Shown: positions 1-6,280, numbered from the stretch's first letter. The stretch is DNA of 11,066 nucleotides from Candidatus Sericytochromatia bacterium (GCA_014377055.1 JACMQJ010000156.1:1-11066), one strand, 5' to 3'. Numbers and translations: made by a program. Notes: generated by a model not told the origin, from the letters alone.

Positions 1-714
1 ATCAGTATTTTTAAATATTTCTTTTTCGATTTCGATGTAACTAGAATCATTTTTACCCCATGTTTTGAAACTACTATAAATATGTAATTCAACATCAGGT
101 ACTTTTTCTCGTATTTCAGGAAAGAACTTTAATAATAGATCTAAGCCTCTATCTGGGCTAGTTGTATAAATTAATCTTTTTTCTGATCTGATTATTTTTT
201 CATGTTCGTGATCCTCGAATAGTTCGGAATTTATACCATTAGCAATTATTTTTATATGATTTTCAGGTATCAAAAACGTTTTTTTTACAATATCAGATTG
301 CCATTTACTAACTGTTACCACCTTATCACATTTAACTGTCATATATTCAGATATTTGTGAAGCAATATCAGATAATTCATGATTCCAATATGGGCTATAA
401 TCATTATGTAACCATAAAATAGTCTTTTTTGCTTTTATATTTGCTTTTAAGGCTGATTCTGATGCTACACAAATCAATATATCAATATCATTTTCTTTAG
501 AAAAACGAATAATTTTATTTGACATAAGATATTTTACATTACTATATATTCCTTCTTCACCAAGGCAATTTGAAAAAACAAAAACCTCATGATTTGATTT
601 AGCTAATTCAGAAGCAAGATTAATCATTGCAGAATGAGTACCACCAACAGGCTCACTATCAATAATTTTTCCACTTAATTTTCTTGATATTGTCGTTAAA
701 AATGCTATTTTCAT
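1..714 (-). CDS. GT-B fold glycosyltransferase, GT4-like (C-terminus beyond window)
   Basis: I read 238 open codons from an ATG at 712-714 to the left edge; the C-terminus is missing. The layout is that of a GT-B, family 4 glycosyltransferase, which moves a sugar from a nucleotide-sugar donor to a glycan, lipid or protein acceptor at the cytoplasmic face of the membrane. Visible landmarks are the N-terminal glycine loop (VGGTHSAMINLASELA, about residues 23-38), WLHNDY at 101-106, the interdomain segment VVTVSKWQ at 132-139, IIANGINSELF at 156-166, and the start of the donor domain at LIYTTSPDRGLDLLL (181-195) followed by PDVELHIY. The glutamates of the usual EX7E motif would lie in the missing part. 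No good Shine-Dalgarno precedes the ATG. No other polysaccharide gene is visible, so the acceptor cannot be guessed. The fold assignment is firm; the substrate is unknown. Confidence 0.9.
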   Translation of the reverse strand, partial: MKIAFLTTISRKLSGKIIDSEPVGGTHSAMINLASELAKSNHEVFVFSNCLGEEGIYSNVKYLMSNKIIRFSKENDIDILICVASESALKANIKAKKTILWLHNDYSPYWNHELSDIASQISEYMTVKCDKVVTVSKWQSDIVKKTFLIPENHIKIIANGINSELFEDHEHEKIIRSEKRLIYTTSPDRGLDLLLKFFPEIREKVPDVELHIYSSFKTWGKNDSSYIEIEKEIFKNTD

Positions 715-786
715 TTATTTTTTAATAGTTTATTTTGTAAAAAACTAATATGGGCTAAACAATCTTTTATGCCCACTGTATATAAC

Positions 787-816
787 ATTTTACACGATAA
801 ATCTAATTTTTGTTAA
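787..816 (-). promoter_or_regulatory. Possible promoter of the glycosyltransferase gene
   Basis: Read on the minus strand there is TTAACA (811-816), an 18-base spacer and TAAAAT (787-792), about 70 bases upstream of the glycosyltransferase ATG. The leader would contain a short TGGGC/GCCCA hairpin (751-775). In DNA this A+T-rich, such matches arise easily by chance, so this is tentative. Confidence 0.3.
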
Positions 817-844
817 AGTAACTAATTTATTAATTTCTAATAAC

Positions 845-1009
845 TATACTTAAGTAAAATTGGTTTGCAGTTTTTTGCAAAGAGGATTGAGATGTAGCTC
901 AATGGCATTAAGTTAAGAAATTAAAAAGCTGTAATGTTTGCCAATTCTAACGTAGGGAGGTTTAACTAAACACCCAAAATATTTTGTAAACCAATTTTGA
1001 ATAAGTATA
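845..1009 (+). mobile_element. MITE-like element, copy 1 (165 bp)
   Basis: The element is bounded by 22-bp terminal inverted repeats (845-866 and 988-1009) that match at 19 of 22 positions; both tips read TATACTTA inwards. It has no coding capacity. The first 59 bp align, inverted, with 4620-4678 at 53 of 59 positions, and all six differences are transitions. The last 23 bp match the other end of that second copy with one mismatch. Internally there is a TTGAG-ATGTAG-CTCAA mini-hairpin and about 60 bp that the second copy lacks. Each end starts with TA, which would fit a TA-target (IS630/Tc1-mariner-type) element whose target duplication is included in the ends; no parent transposase is in the window, so that part is inference. 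Confidence 0.75.
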
Positions 1010-1070
1010 CAATGTCAATACCCTCACACCACGACAAATATTTTAAAATATATTGAAAGTATTGTCATTG
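1010..1070. repeat. Imperfect inverted repeat abutting MITE copy 1
   Basis: The 12-mer at 1010-1021 (CAATGTCAATAC) is matched in inverse by 1059-1070 (GTATTGTCATTG) at 11 of 12 positions, and a 14-bp A+T palindrome (1038-1051) lies between them. It starts on the base immediately after the MITE. It may be a second tiny element or a structured RNA; no function can be read from it. Confidence 0.5.
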
Positions 1071-1093
1071 GTTTATTTTTATCAATATCAACC

Positions 1094-1125
1094 GTAAGAG
1101 GGCAGACGTAAAGCACTGCCCCTAC
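1094..1125. repeat. REP-like hairpin
   Basis: GGGCAG (1100-1105) pairs with CTGCCC (1116-1121) around a 10-base loop, and an outer GTA/TAC pair is added across a small bulge. It is markedly richer in G+C than its surroundings, which is typical of dispersed palindromic repeats. There is no following T-run, so an intrinsic terminator is unlikely. Confidence 0.5.
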
Positions 1126-1164
1126 AAAGACTGATAATACTGATTTAAGGCTTGGCTTAACACC

Positions 1165-1182
1165 AAGGGGTTTAAACCCCTT
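1165..1182. repeat. 18-bp perfect palindrome
   Basis: AAGGGGTTTAAACCCCTT is a perfect palindrome about 35 bases downstream of the thiolase stop codon. As RNA it would fold with a six-base loop. There is no U-tract on the minus strand, so it is not a standard terminator, although it could still stall or protect the 3' end of the thiolase transcript. It may also be a dispersed repeat. Confidence 0.45.
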
Positions 1183-1217
1183 CTTTATAAAAACTGTAAG
1201 ATACTTTTATTATATAT

Positions 1218-2396
1218 TTAAAGTGATTCAACAATCATAGCAACAGCTTCACCACCACCAATACAAAGAGTCGCTAAACCATATTTTTTATTTTGTCTTT
1301 TTAAATTATAGATTAATGTAGTTAATATTCTTGCACCACTTGCTCCAATAGGATGACCAAGTGCCACAGAACCACCATTAACATTAACTTTTTCAGCATC
1401 AAGATTAAGTTCTTTAATTGCAGCCATAGTAACCACAGCAAAAGCTTCATTTATTTCAAAGAGATCAATATCTTCAAGCTTCAGTTTTGCTTTTTTTATA
1501 ACTTTTTTAATTGCTTCAACAGGTGCGGTTGTAAACCATTCAGGAGCTTGTGAATGTGTTGAGTAAGCAACTATTTTTGCTAAAGGTTTTACACCCATTT
1601 GTTGGGCTGTATCATCACCCATAATAACCAAAGCGGCAGCTCCATCATTAATAGGAGAAGCATTAGCAGCTGTAATTGTACCTTCTTTATTAAAGACAGG
1701 TTTTAGTGTAGGTATTTTGTCAAATTTTACTTTATGTGGTTGTTCATCTTGACTTATAATTAAAGCAGCACCTTTTTTATTAGGAATTTCGACAGCTACG
1801 ATTTCATCATTGAACAATCCTTGTTCAGCTGCACTTAAAGCTTTTTGATAACTTTTTATGGCAAAATCATCTTGCTGTTCACGAGTAAATTCTTCTTTTT
1901 TTACACACATTTCACCTGCATTACCCATGTGAAAATCATTGTAAGGATCCCACAATCCATCCTTAATCATTGAATCTGTAATTTGAGCATGACCCATTTT
2001 AAAACCAACTCTTGATTTTTCCAGTAAATGAGGAGCCAAAGACATATTTTCCATACCACCAGCAACAACAACATTAGAATCTCCAAGTTGAATTGATTGA
2101 GAGGCAAGCATTACAGCTTTTAGTCCTGAGCCACATACTTTATTAATTGTCATACAATGAACAGAATTAGGGATACCAGCACCAAGAGCAGCTTGCCTAG
2201 CAGGAGCTTGACCTTCACCAGCTGTTAAGACATTTCCCATTATTACTTCATCGACTGATTCTGGTTTGATTCCAGCTTTATTAATTGCATCTTTTATGGC
2301 AATACTGCCAAGTTTTGTAGCAGGAACTTCTGAGAGTGTTCCACTAAAGCTACCTATAGGTGTACGTGATGCACTCACGATAACAACTTCACGCAT
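1218..2396 (-). CDS. atoB: Acetyl-CoA C-acetyltransferase (biosynthetic-type thiolase)
   Basis: A 392-residue protein, full length for the thiolase family. It condenses two acetyl-CoA to acetoacetyl-CoA (or the reverse) in the cytoplasm, supplying isoprenoid (mevalonate), polyhydroxybutyrate or ketone-body/butyrate routes. The nucleophilic cysteine is C88 in NKVCGSGLKAVMLA. The signature GGMENMS follows. The catalytic histidine is H348 in NGGSVALGHPIGASG, and the second acid/base cysteine is C378 in CIGGGEAVAM. FEINEAFA is also present, so all active-site residues are intact. The start is set by AAAGGAG seven bases upstream of the ATG. No reductase, synthase or HMG-CoA gene lies nearby, so the pathway is undecided; phaA would be an equally defensible symbol. 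It stands alone, 500 bp from the next gene on its strand. Confidence 0.96.
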   Translation of the reverse strand: MREVVIVSASRTPIGSFSGTLSEVPATKLGSIAIKDAINKAGIKPESVDEVIMGNVLTAGEGQAPARQAALGAGIPNSVHCMTINKVCGSGLKAVMLASQSIQLGDSNVVVAGGMENMSLAPHLLEKSRVGFKMGHAQITDSMIKDGLWDPYNDFHMGNAGEMCVKKEEFTREQQDDFAIKSYQKALSAAEQGLFNDEIVAVEIPNKKGAALIISQDEQPHKVKFDKIPTLKPVFNKEGTITAANASPINDGAAALVIMGDDTAQQMGVKPLAKIVAYSTHSQAPEWFTTAPVEAIKKVIKKAKLKLEDIDLFEINEAFAVVTMAAIKELNLDAEKVNVNGGSVALGHPIGASGARILTTLIYNLKRQNKKYGLATLCIGGGEAVAMIVESL

Positions 2397-2404
2397 TATA
2401 AATT

Positions 2405-2410
2405 CTCCTT
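2405..2410 (-). promoter_or_regulatory. Ribosome binding site of the thiolase gene
   Basis: AAGGAG on the minus strand lies eight bases before the ATG at 2394-2396. It is one of the few strong Shine-Dalgarno sequences in the window and decides the start. TATAAT (minus strand, 2443-2448) is a possible -10 upstream, without a convincing -35. Confidence 0.7.
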
Positions 2411-2553
2411 TGAATTATATTTAAACTTAAGTATACAGTTAAATTATATCATCCATATTTTTTAGAGAAATAATAAGGTCGTAAAAAGTTAAGAAAAGGG
2501 CTAGTTATAATATCCTATTCAAATTAATATAGACGAATATTTGTTAAAAAGTA

Positions 2554-2748
2554 TTATTGATTATTTTTGTTATCTAATTTTTTGGAAAAATCTTCGATTT
2601 GCTTGCGAGTGTTTGCATCTAGCATTTCTTTTATCCTAACATTTGTAATAGATAGATCTTTTATTCTCTTTTTTGTCATTGCTTCCCAGATAGAAGGTTT
2701 TTTACCACCCTCATCATTGTTATTAAAATTTTCGATTTCCTTATCCAT
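2554..2748 (-). CDS. Small hypothetical protein (64 aa)
   Basis: I do not recognise this protein. It is 64 residues, soluble, highly charged and rich in Lys, Asn and Asp, with a disordered start (KEIENFNNNDEGGKK) followed by a stretch likely to be helical (PSIWEAMTKKRIKDLSITN, then VRIKEMLDANTRKQIEDF). There is no cysteine, membrane segment or signal peptide. Its composition looks more protein-like than the overlapping opposite-strand frame, which is a run of Phe, Leu and Ile typical of antisense A+T-rich DNA. No convincing ribosome binding site precedes the ATG. It lies between the thiolase gene and a receiver-gene remnant on the same strand, and could be a small regulator or a spurious frame. 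Confidence 0.4.
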   Translation of the reverse strand: MDKEIENFNNNDEGGKKPSIWEAMTKKRIKDLSITNVRIKEMLDANTRKQIEDFSKKLDNKNNQ

Positions 2749-2841
2749 GATAATTTTTCTTCACTTAATAATACTATATACATATATCTTAACATATTTT
2801 CAAGCTTTTTTAATTGTGTAAGCTTAAAATATATTTTTCTC

Positions 2842-3154
2842 TTAGGGAAGTTTCGCACTTCTTAGTCAAAATAAATCAAATACTTTCATCATCTCAAGAA
2901 ATTAATCGAAGTCAGCAGGTTTTCGCATGTATGAATTATCTGATTGATTATAAGCATCTAAAACTTATTTTTCAGATGTACCAAGTATAATAACAGGAAT
3001 ACGCTTTAACTTGTCATCATTTATTTATACCAAAGATAGTTTCTGTTCCAAGATTTTCTATTGTTGCTATCATTTTATTAAATATATTGCGATAAGTAAT
3101 AATTCAAATTATACTCTTACTATCAGGATTTATCATTACTAATAATTTGTCCAC
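2842..3154 (-). pseudogene. Decayed response-regulator receiver gene (CheY/Rcp1-like)
   Basis: On the minus strand, 3018 to 2842 reads as the back half of a receiver domain: LKRIPVIILGTSEK, stop, VLDAYNQSDNSYMRKPADFD, stop, FLEMMKVFDLF, stop, LRSAKLP, stop. The beta-4 strand with its Thr-Ser, and the conserved Lys-Pro of loop beta5-alpha5 (RKPADFD), are clear. The ending, where F-W-L and K-L-P would be expected, is that of Rcp1-type phytochrome response regulators. The interruptions are TAA (2965-2967), TAA (2902-2904, where the family often has Gln) and TGA (2866-2868, where Trp is usual). A second frame upstream (3154 to 3020: DKLLVMINPDSKSII, stop, then IATIENLGTETIFGINK) is compatible with beta-1 to alpha-2. 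If so, the phosphoacceptor-Asp segment is deleted and a frameshift separates the halves. The C-terminal half is firm; the N-terminal half is tentative. Confidence 0.75.
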
Positions 3155-3216
3155 ATGGTTGCTGAGCTTGTTGAAGTATTGATCCTGAGGGCAAGTCCGT
3201 CAGGTTTTCTGTGGAC
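3149..3216. repeat. REP-like structured repeat
   Basis: GTCCACA (3149-3155) and TGTGGAC (3210-3216) form an outer stem. Inside it are GCTGAGCTTGTTGAA (3161-3175), a core of the kind found in many bacterial intergenic repeats, and a smaller hairpin, CCTGA (3184-3188) with TCAGG (3200-3204), followed by TTTT. A second copy of the core occurs at 10495-10509. It lies at the 5' edge of the receiver remnant and 90 bp upstream of msrB. Confidence 0.5.
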
Positions 3217-3302
3217 GGGTTTATAAATAAAGCTTATACTTTAAGCTAAAATTTTATTGTTGAGATAATAATTTAGAAATATAGAAAAGAGAAAAATTAA
3301 AA

Positions 3303-3668
3303 ATGAAATTTAATGACTTAACTCCAATTGAAGAAAGAGTAATTGTTCATAAAGGAACAGAAGCACCTTATACTGGTGAATATACAGATAATAAAGAAAG
3401 TGGTACATATATCTGTAGACGTTGTAATACACCACTGTATTATTCAAAAGATAAGTTTGACTCAGGTTGCGGTTGGCCAAGTTTTGATGATGAGATTGCT
3501 GGTGCAGTAAAACATTTACCCGATGCTGACGGAAGACGCATCGAAATAGTTTGTGCAAATTGTGAAGGTCATTTAGGACATGTTTTTAAAGGTGAAAGAT
3601 TTACACAAAAGAATACTAGGCATTGTGTAAATTCGATCTCTATGAAGTTTATTCCAGATTCTAATTAA
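3303..3668 (+). CDS. msrB: Peptide-methionine (R)-S-oxide reductase MsrB
   Basis: A 121-residue cytosolic stand-alone MsrB, which reduces methionine-R-sulfoxide in oxidised proteins using thioredoxin. The domain fills the whole protein. The two zinc-binding CxxC pairs are C38/C41 (CRRC) and C84/C87 (CANC). SGCGWPSF at 54-61 carries C56, a candidate resolving cysteine, and GHLGHVF at 89-95 lines the active site. The catalytic cysteine is C108 in RHCVNSISMKF. The N-terminal GTEAPYTGEY is also typical. No signal peptide and no fused MsrA domain are seen. The Shine-Dalgarno is weak (GAAAAGAG), but the ATG is the natural start for the family. There is no msrA neighbour, and upstream lie the REP-like repeat and the receiver remnant, so it is probably transcribed alone. 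Confidence 0.96.
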   Translation: MKFNDLTPIEERVIVHKGTEAPYTGEYTDNKESGTYICRRCNTPLYYSKDKFDSGCGWPSFDDEIAGAVKHLPDADGRRIEIVCANCEGHLGHVFKGERFTQKNTRHCVNSISMKFIPDSN

Positions 3669-3702
3669 TATTTTCGACTCATTCAAGTTTTTTAAATATA
3701 TG

Positions 3703-3708
3703 TATAAT
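3703..3708 (+). promoter_or_regulatory. Possible -10 box of the Big2 protein gene
   Basis: TATAAT lies 38 bases upstream of the ATG at 3747, at a sensible leader distance. There is no clear -35 hexamer, so the call rests on the exact -10 match and position. Confidence 0.35.
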
Positions 3709-3746
3709 TAGAGTAGACTTATTTTTTATAGAGATAATTTTTCAAT

Positions 3747-4574
3747 ATGAATAAAAAAATAGTTTTAATTTGCTTATTAATACCTTCACTTTATGCAATG
3801 CCGTCATGTGAAAATGTATCACAAGTTAATCAAAAAATAAATGCAGATAATAATAAGTCTGAGCCAATACATAGTACTTTACCTGTAGGAGCTGCTTATA
3901 ACTCTTTATTAGGTAGAGTATCTTATATTTCTATATCAAAAGCTAGTATTAATTTGGGGCTAAATGATCATATATCATTGGAAGCAAGTGTAGTTTTAAC
4001 TGAAAAAGGTACTGATAGAAATGTCATTTGGCAAAGCTCAGATTCTAGTATCGTTTCTGTTGATAGTTATGGACAAGTTAAGTCTTACGACACAATCGGA
4101 AAAGCAAAAATAACAGTTATCTCCAGAGAAGAACCAAGTAAAAGTACAAGTATTGATGCTGTTGTTTCAAAAAAAGAGGCTGTAACAGAACAACCATCTG
4201 TACTTTTAAGTATTCCACCTTCTCAAGATCAAACTTTAAACAAAGTTGATGTTATAGCTAGTATACAACCAGTTTCAGCTCCTGTAGGAAAAAAGACTGA
4301 TAATATAACACCTGGATTTCATACAGGCACTCCAGTACCTGTCAAATCTGGTAGTATCAATAATAATACAGCTAGCCAAAATGCTTTTTTAATTGCTGTA
4401 CCAAATCCCAATCAAAATTCAGATGATCAAGGTACATTTTTTTTACCAAATGACCCAACAAACAAAAGCATTCAAGATAAATCAGTTTTTATTTCACCGA
4501 TAGATAAAACTTTAAAAGATGGTAGTCAATTTGTTTTGGTAACACCTATTTCAACTCCCACACCATCTAAATAG
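3747..4574 (+). CDS. Exported Big2 (bacterial Ig-like) domain protein, possible lipoprotein
   Basis: A 275-residue protein. Residues 1-20 form an export signal (MNKK, then a hydrophobic run), with C21 after AMPS. That is a poor lipobox, so either lipid attachment at C21 or ordinary cleavage near it is possible. Residues about 58-141 look like a single Big2 domain: ISISKASINLGLND, NVIWQSSDSSIVSVD, then GQVKSYDTIGKAKITV is the usual order of strands ending in a V-x-x-x-G-x-A turn. The remaining 130 residues are low-complexity, rich in Ser, Thr, Pro, Asn and Gln, and end in a TPISTPTPSK tail, so they are probably an extended surface or linker segment. Big2 domains occur in adhesins and surface-layer proteins; no enzyme domain is attached. 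The stop codon lies one base before MITE copy 2. Confidence 0.75.
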   Translation: MNKKIVLICLLIPSLYAMPSCENVSQVNQKINADNNKSEPIHSTLPVGAAYNSLLGRVSYISISKASINLGLNDHISLEASVVLTEKGTDRNVIWQSSDSSIVSVDSYGQVKSYDTIGKAKITVISREEPSKSTSIDAVVSKKEAVTEQPSVLLSIPPSQDQTLNKVDVIASIQPVSAPVGKKTDNITPGFHTGTPVPVKSGSINNNTASQNAFLIAVPNPNQNSDDQGTFFLPNDPTNKSIQDKSVFISPIDKTLKDGSQFVLVTPISTPTPSK

Positions 4575-4575
4575 A

Positions 4576-4678
4576 TATACTTGTTCAAAATTGGTTTAAA
4601 AAATTAAGACTTTGTTCGGATTGAGCTACATTTCAACCCTCTTTGCAAAAAATTGCAAACCAATCTTACCTGAGTATA
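4576..4678 (-). mobile_element. MITE-like element, copy 2 (103 bp)
   Basis: This is a shorter inverted copy of the element at 845-1009. The terminal inverted repeats are 4576-4597 and 4657-4678 (16 of 22 positions match). The outer 59 bp at the right and 23 bp at the left correspond to the ends of copy 1, while about 60 bp of copy 1's interior is absent. It occupies essentially the whole space between the stop codon of the Big2 gene (4572-4574) and that of the convergent ATP-grasp gene (4682-4684). Its imperfect hairpin may therefore serve as the 3' end or terminator for both; that role is inference. Confidence 0.75.
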
Positions 4679-4681
4679 AAG

Positions 4682-5737
4682 TTATATTTGGTTATCAAGA
4701 TAATATTTATTTGCTTCTACAAGTGCTAAATTAAATTTTTCTTCTTTAGAAATTTTCATTTGTGCTATCTCTGAATACTCATTTAATTTTGGTAAGAATA
4801 AATATTTTGGTTTATATGTTGCAATTTCGATAGCTCTTTGTACAAAAGCATCTTGATAATCGTTATAAAATATTGGTCCAAGAACACTTGCTCTTCCATC
4901 TGGAATAGGATTATTAAAATCAATTGCCCATGGTTCACCATCTTTATCAATAATAAATTCAACTGAATTCATTTCATATCCAAAAGCACGATTAATTATT
5001 CTAGTTGATTCAATAACTTTTTTACCCTGTTCAGGTGTTAAAAACTCTGTATCATAAATATATTCTGAGCCATCCATTTTTCTGAAAATATATTTAATTG
5101 GTACTATTTTTCGACCAACACAAATACATCTTATTTGCCATTCATTGTCTGATTCAACAATACTTTGGACTGTCATAATCATTTCTTTACTTTCATTATA
5201 ATGGTAAAGTAGTTCTTCCATATTATCAGCTTTATTAACTGCAATAGCAGCACGTCCACCAGCAGGTTTGATGATACAAGGAAATTTTACTTTTTCCATC
5301 ATCTTATCCCATTCAAATATTTTATGGTATCTAAAATCATCACCATCAAGACTTGGTGTTGTATGTGGTGGTAAAATAAATGTAGTTGGGACTTTTATCC
5401 CTAATTCTTTGGCTATACTGTAACCTACATCTTTATTTTCGATAAAAAAGTGAAAACTAAGAGGATTATTAATTACATATATTCCTTTAAAAGCATAGGT
5501 CATTAATATACCAATTCCTTGCTTAAAACGATGAGAGCCACGGTCAATTATCATATCATAACTTGTTTCATAATCGAGATCTATTTCATGTATTTCTACA
5601 TGTTCAGCTTTTATTTTAACTTTATCTCCATTTTTATCTTCAAATGGTGCAACTTGATTCAATCTTTCTTCTAAATCTAATCCAAATTGATTGCCAAAAT
5701 GTACTAATCCTATATTGAAATTTATGTTTTTACTCAT
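4682..5737 (-). CDS. ATP-grasp domain protein, function unassigned
   Basis: A 351-residue ATP-grasp protein. Such enzymes couple a carboxylate to an amine or thiol through an acyl-phosphate; the substrate here is unknown. An N-terminal pre-ATP-grasp region (1-95, with DMIIDRGSHRF) is followed by SIAKELGIKVPTTFIL. The ATP-binding lysine is probably K157 in FPCIIKPAGGRAAIAV, and EWQIRCICVGRKIVPIKY (199-216) supplies the next strands. The metal and phosphate residues fit E260 (NSVEFIID) and DFNN (273-276), where many relatives have E-x-N. It resembles RimK/glutathione-synthetase-like proteins only in the fold. It is 40 bp downstream of the Nudix gene and probably co-transcribed. No clear ribosome binding site is visible, which would fit translation from the upstream message. 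The C-terminus abuts MITE copy 2. Confidence 0.8.
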   Translation of the reverse strand: MSKNINFNIGLVHFGNQFGLDLEERLNQVAPFEDKNGDKVKIKAEHVEIHEIDLDYETSYDMIIDRGSHRFKQGIGILMTYAFKGIYVINNPLSFHFFIENKDVGYSIAKELGIKVPTTFILPPHTTPSLDGDDFRYHKIFEWDKMMEKVKFPCIIKPAGGRAAIAVNKADNMEELLYHYNESKEMIMTVQSIVESDNEWQIRCICVGRKIVPIKYIFRKMDGSEYIYDTEFLTPEQGKKVIESTRIINRAFGYEMNSVEFIIDKDGEPWAIDFNNPIPDGRASVLGPIFYNDYQDAFVQRAIEIATYKPKYLFLPKLNEYSEIAQMKISKEEKFNLALVEANKYYLDNQI

Positions 5738-5777
5738 ATCTAATTTATTTCTACTTTATTTTTTATTATATTATTTG

Positions 5778-6248
5778 TCATATTATCAGTAATATGTTTC
5801 TAAAAAATTCTTTGTCTTTTTCATGTGTTAACATATCAGCCACAAATTCTTTTTTTATCCATCTTGCTTCTGGATTTTCTGGATCAATCGGTTTAAGATC
5901 ATACTGCTTGGTCTTAAACAAAAACATATAAATAGTTTTTAATTCTGATTTATCTTCTTGAGAATCAATACCTATCATATATCTCTGATAAACGCCAAGT
6001 TCCTTGATTAACTCTAAATCGGTTACACCTGATTCTTCATATATTTCTCTAATAGCTGCTTCTAATTTTTCTTCACCAAAATCTATATGACCTTTTGGCA
6101 ATGACCAAGATGTACCATGCTGACTTACCAATAAAACATCGTTATTCTCATTAAGAACAACCCCTCCAGCAGTAAATGTATTCTTGGTATTAATATCTTG
6201 CAAAACATGATCATTATTGAGTGATTTGTTTAAATGTAGATTAGACAT
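5778..6248 (-). CDS. Nudix hydrolase
   Basis: A 156-residue MutT-like hydrolase that cleaves a nucleoside diphosphate linked to another group. The Nudix box is complete: G53, five residues, E59, seven residues, then REIYEESGV (67-75), with the metal-binding glutamates E71 and E72. WSLPKGHIDFGEE in front of it resembles bacterial diadenosine-polyphosphate or general house-cleaning Nudix proteins. The substrate cannot be read from the box alone. The first 25 residues (rich in Asn, Leu and His) are an unconserved-looking extension. GGAG lies 12 bases upstream of the ATG, which is long but usable. It heads the pair with the ATP-grasp gene and is divergent from the SCP2-like gene. Confidence 0.92.
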   Translation of the reverse strand: MSNLHLNKSLNNDHVLQDINTKNTFTAGGVVLNENNDVLLVSQHGTSWSLPKGHIDFGEEKLEAAIREIYEESGVTDLELIKELGVYQRYMIGIDSQEDKSELKTIYMFLFKTKQYDLKPIDPENPEARWIKKEFVADMLTHEKDKEFFRNILLII

Positions 6249-6274
6249 ATTTAGTTATTTCTCCATAAGCAAAA

Positions 6275-6280
6275 ATTATA
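6275..6280 (-). promoter_or_regulatory. Possible -10 box of the Nudix/ATP-grasp operon
   Basis: TATAAT on the minus strand lies 27 bases before the Nudix start codon, leaving a leader of about 20 bases with GGAG at 6261-6264. No clear -35 is present. It lies in the 127-bp divergent intergenic region shared with the SCP2-like gene. Confidence 0.4.

Larger units (their letters stand above)
715..1217. other. Repeat-rich gene-free tract
   Basis: No convincing coding frame is seen on either strand between the glycosyltransferase start and the thiolase stop. From left to right it holds the putative glycosyltransferase leader and promoter (715-820), a 165-bp MITE-like element (845-1009), a 61-bp imperfect inverted repeat abutting it (1010-1070), a REP-like hairpin (1094-1125) and an 18-bp perfect palindrome (1165-1182). 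It looks like a landing zone for small repeats. Confidence 0.7.

Noticed and set aside
889..906. tRNA-like start (GATGTAGCTCAATGG) within MITE copy 1
   Set aside because: It resembles the 5' part of a tRNA, but no acceptor stem, anticodon arm or T-arm (GGTTCGAAT-like) follows, and the same bases form the TTGAG/CTCAA hairpin shared with copy 2.
1094..1182. CRISPR or tandem repeat array in the gene-free tract
   Set aside because: The hairpins here differ from each other and are not regularly spaced; no repeated unit with spacers exists in the window.
1353..1553. Plus-strand open frame inside the thiolase gene
   Set aside because: It is antisense to an intact thiolase and rich in Phe, Asn and Cys with no family resemblance; a shadow frame.
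2567..2821. 84-codon plus-strand frame, hydrophobic
   Set aside because: It is antisense to the 64-residue hypothetical gene; its Phe/Leu/Ile/Ser content is what the complement of Lys/Asn/Glu codons gives, and no ribosome binding site is seen.
2676..2858. 60-codon minus-strand frame
   Set aside because: It overlaps the small hypothetical gene and the end of the receiver remnant in another frame, with no recognisable features.
3310..3558. Minus-strand frame within msrB
   Set aside because: It is antisense to a complete msrB; the His/Leu/Tyr-rich translation looks non-coding.
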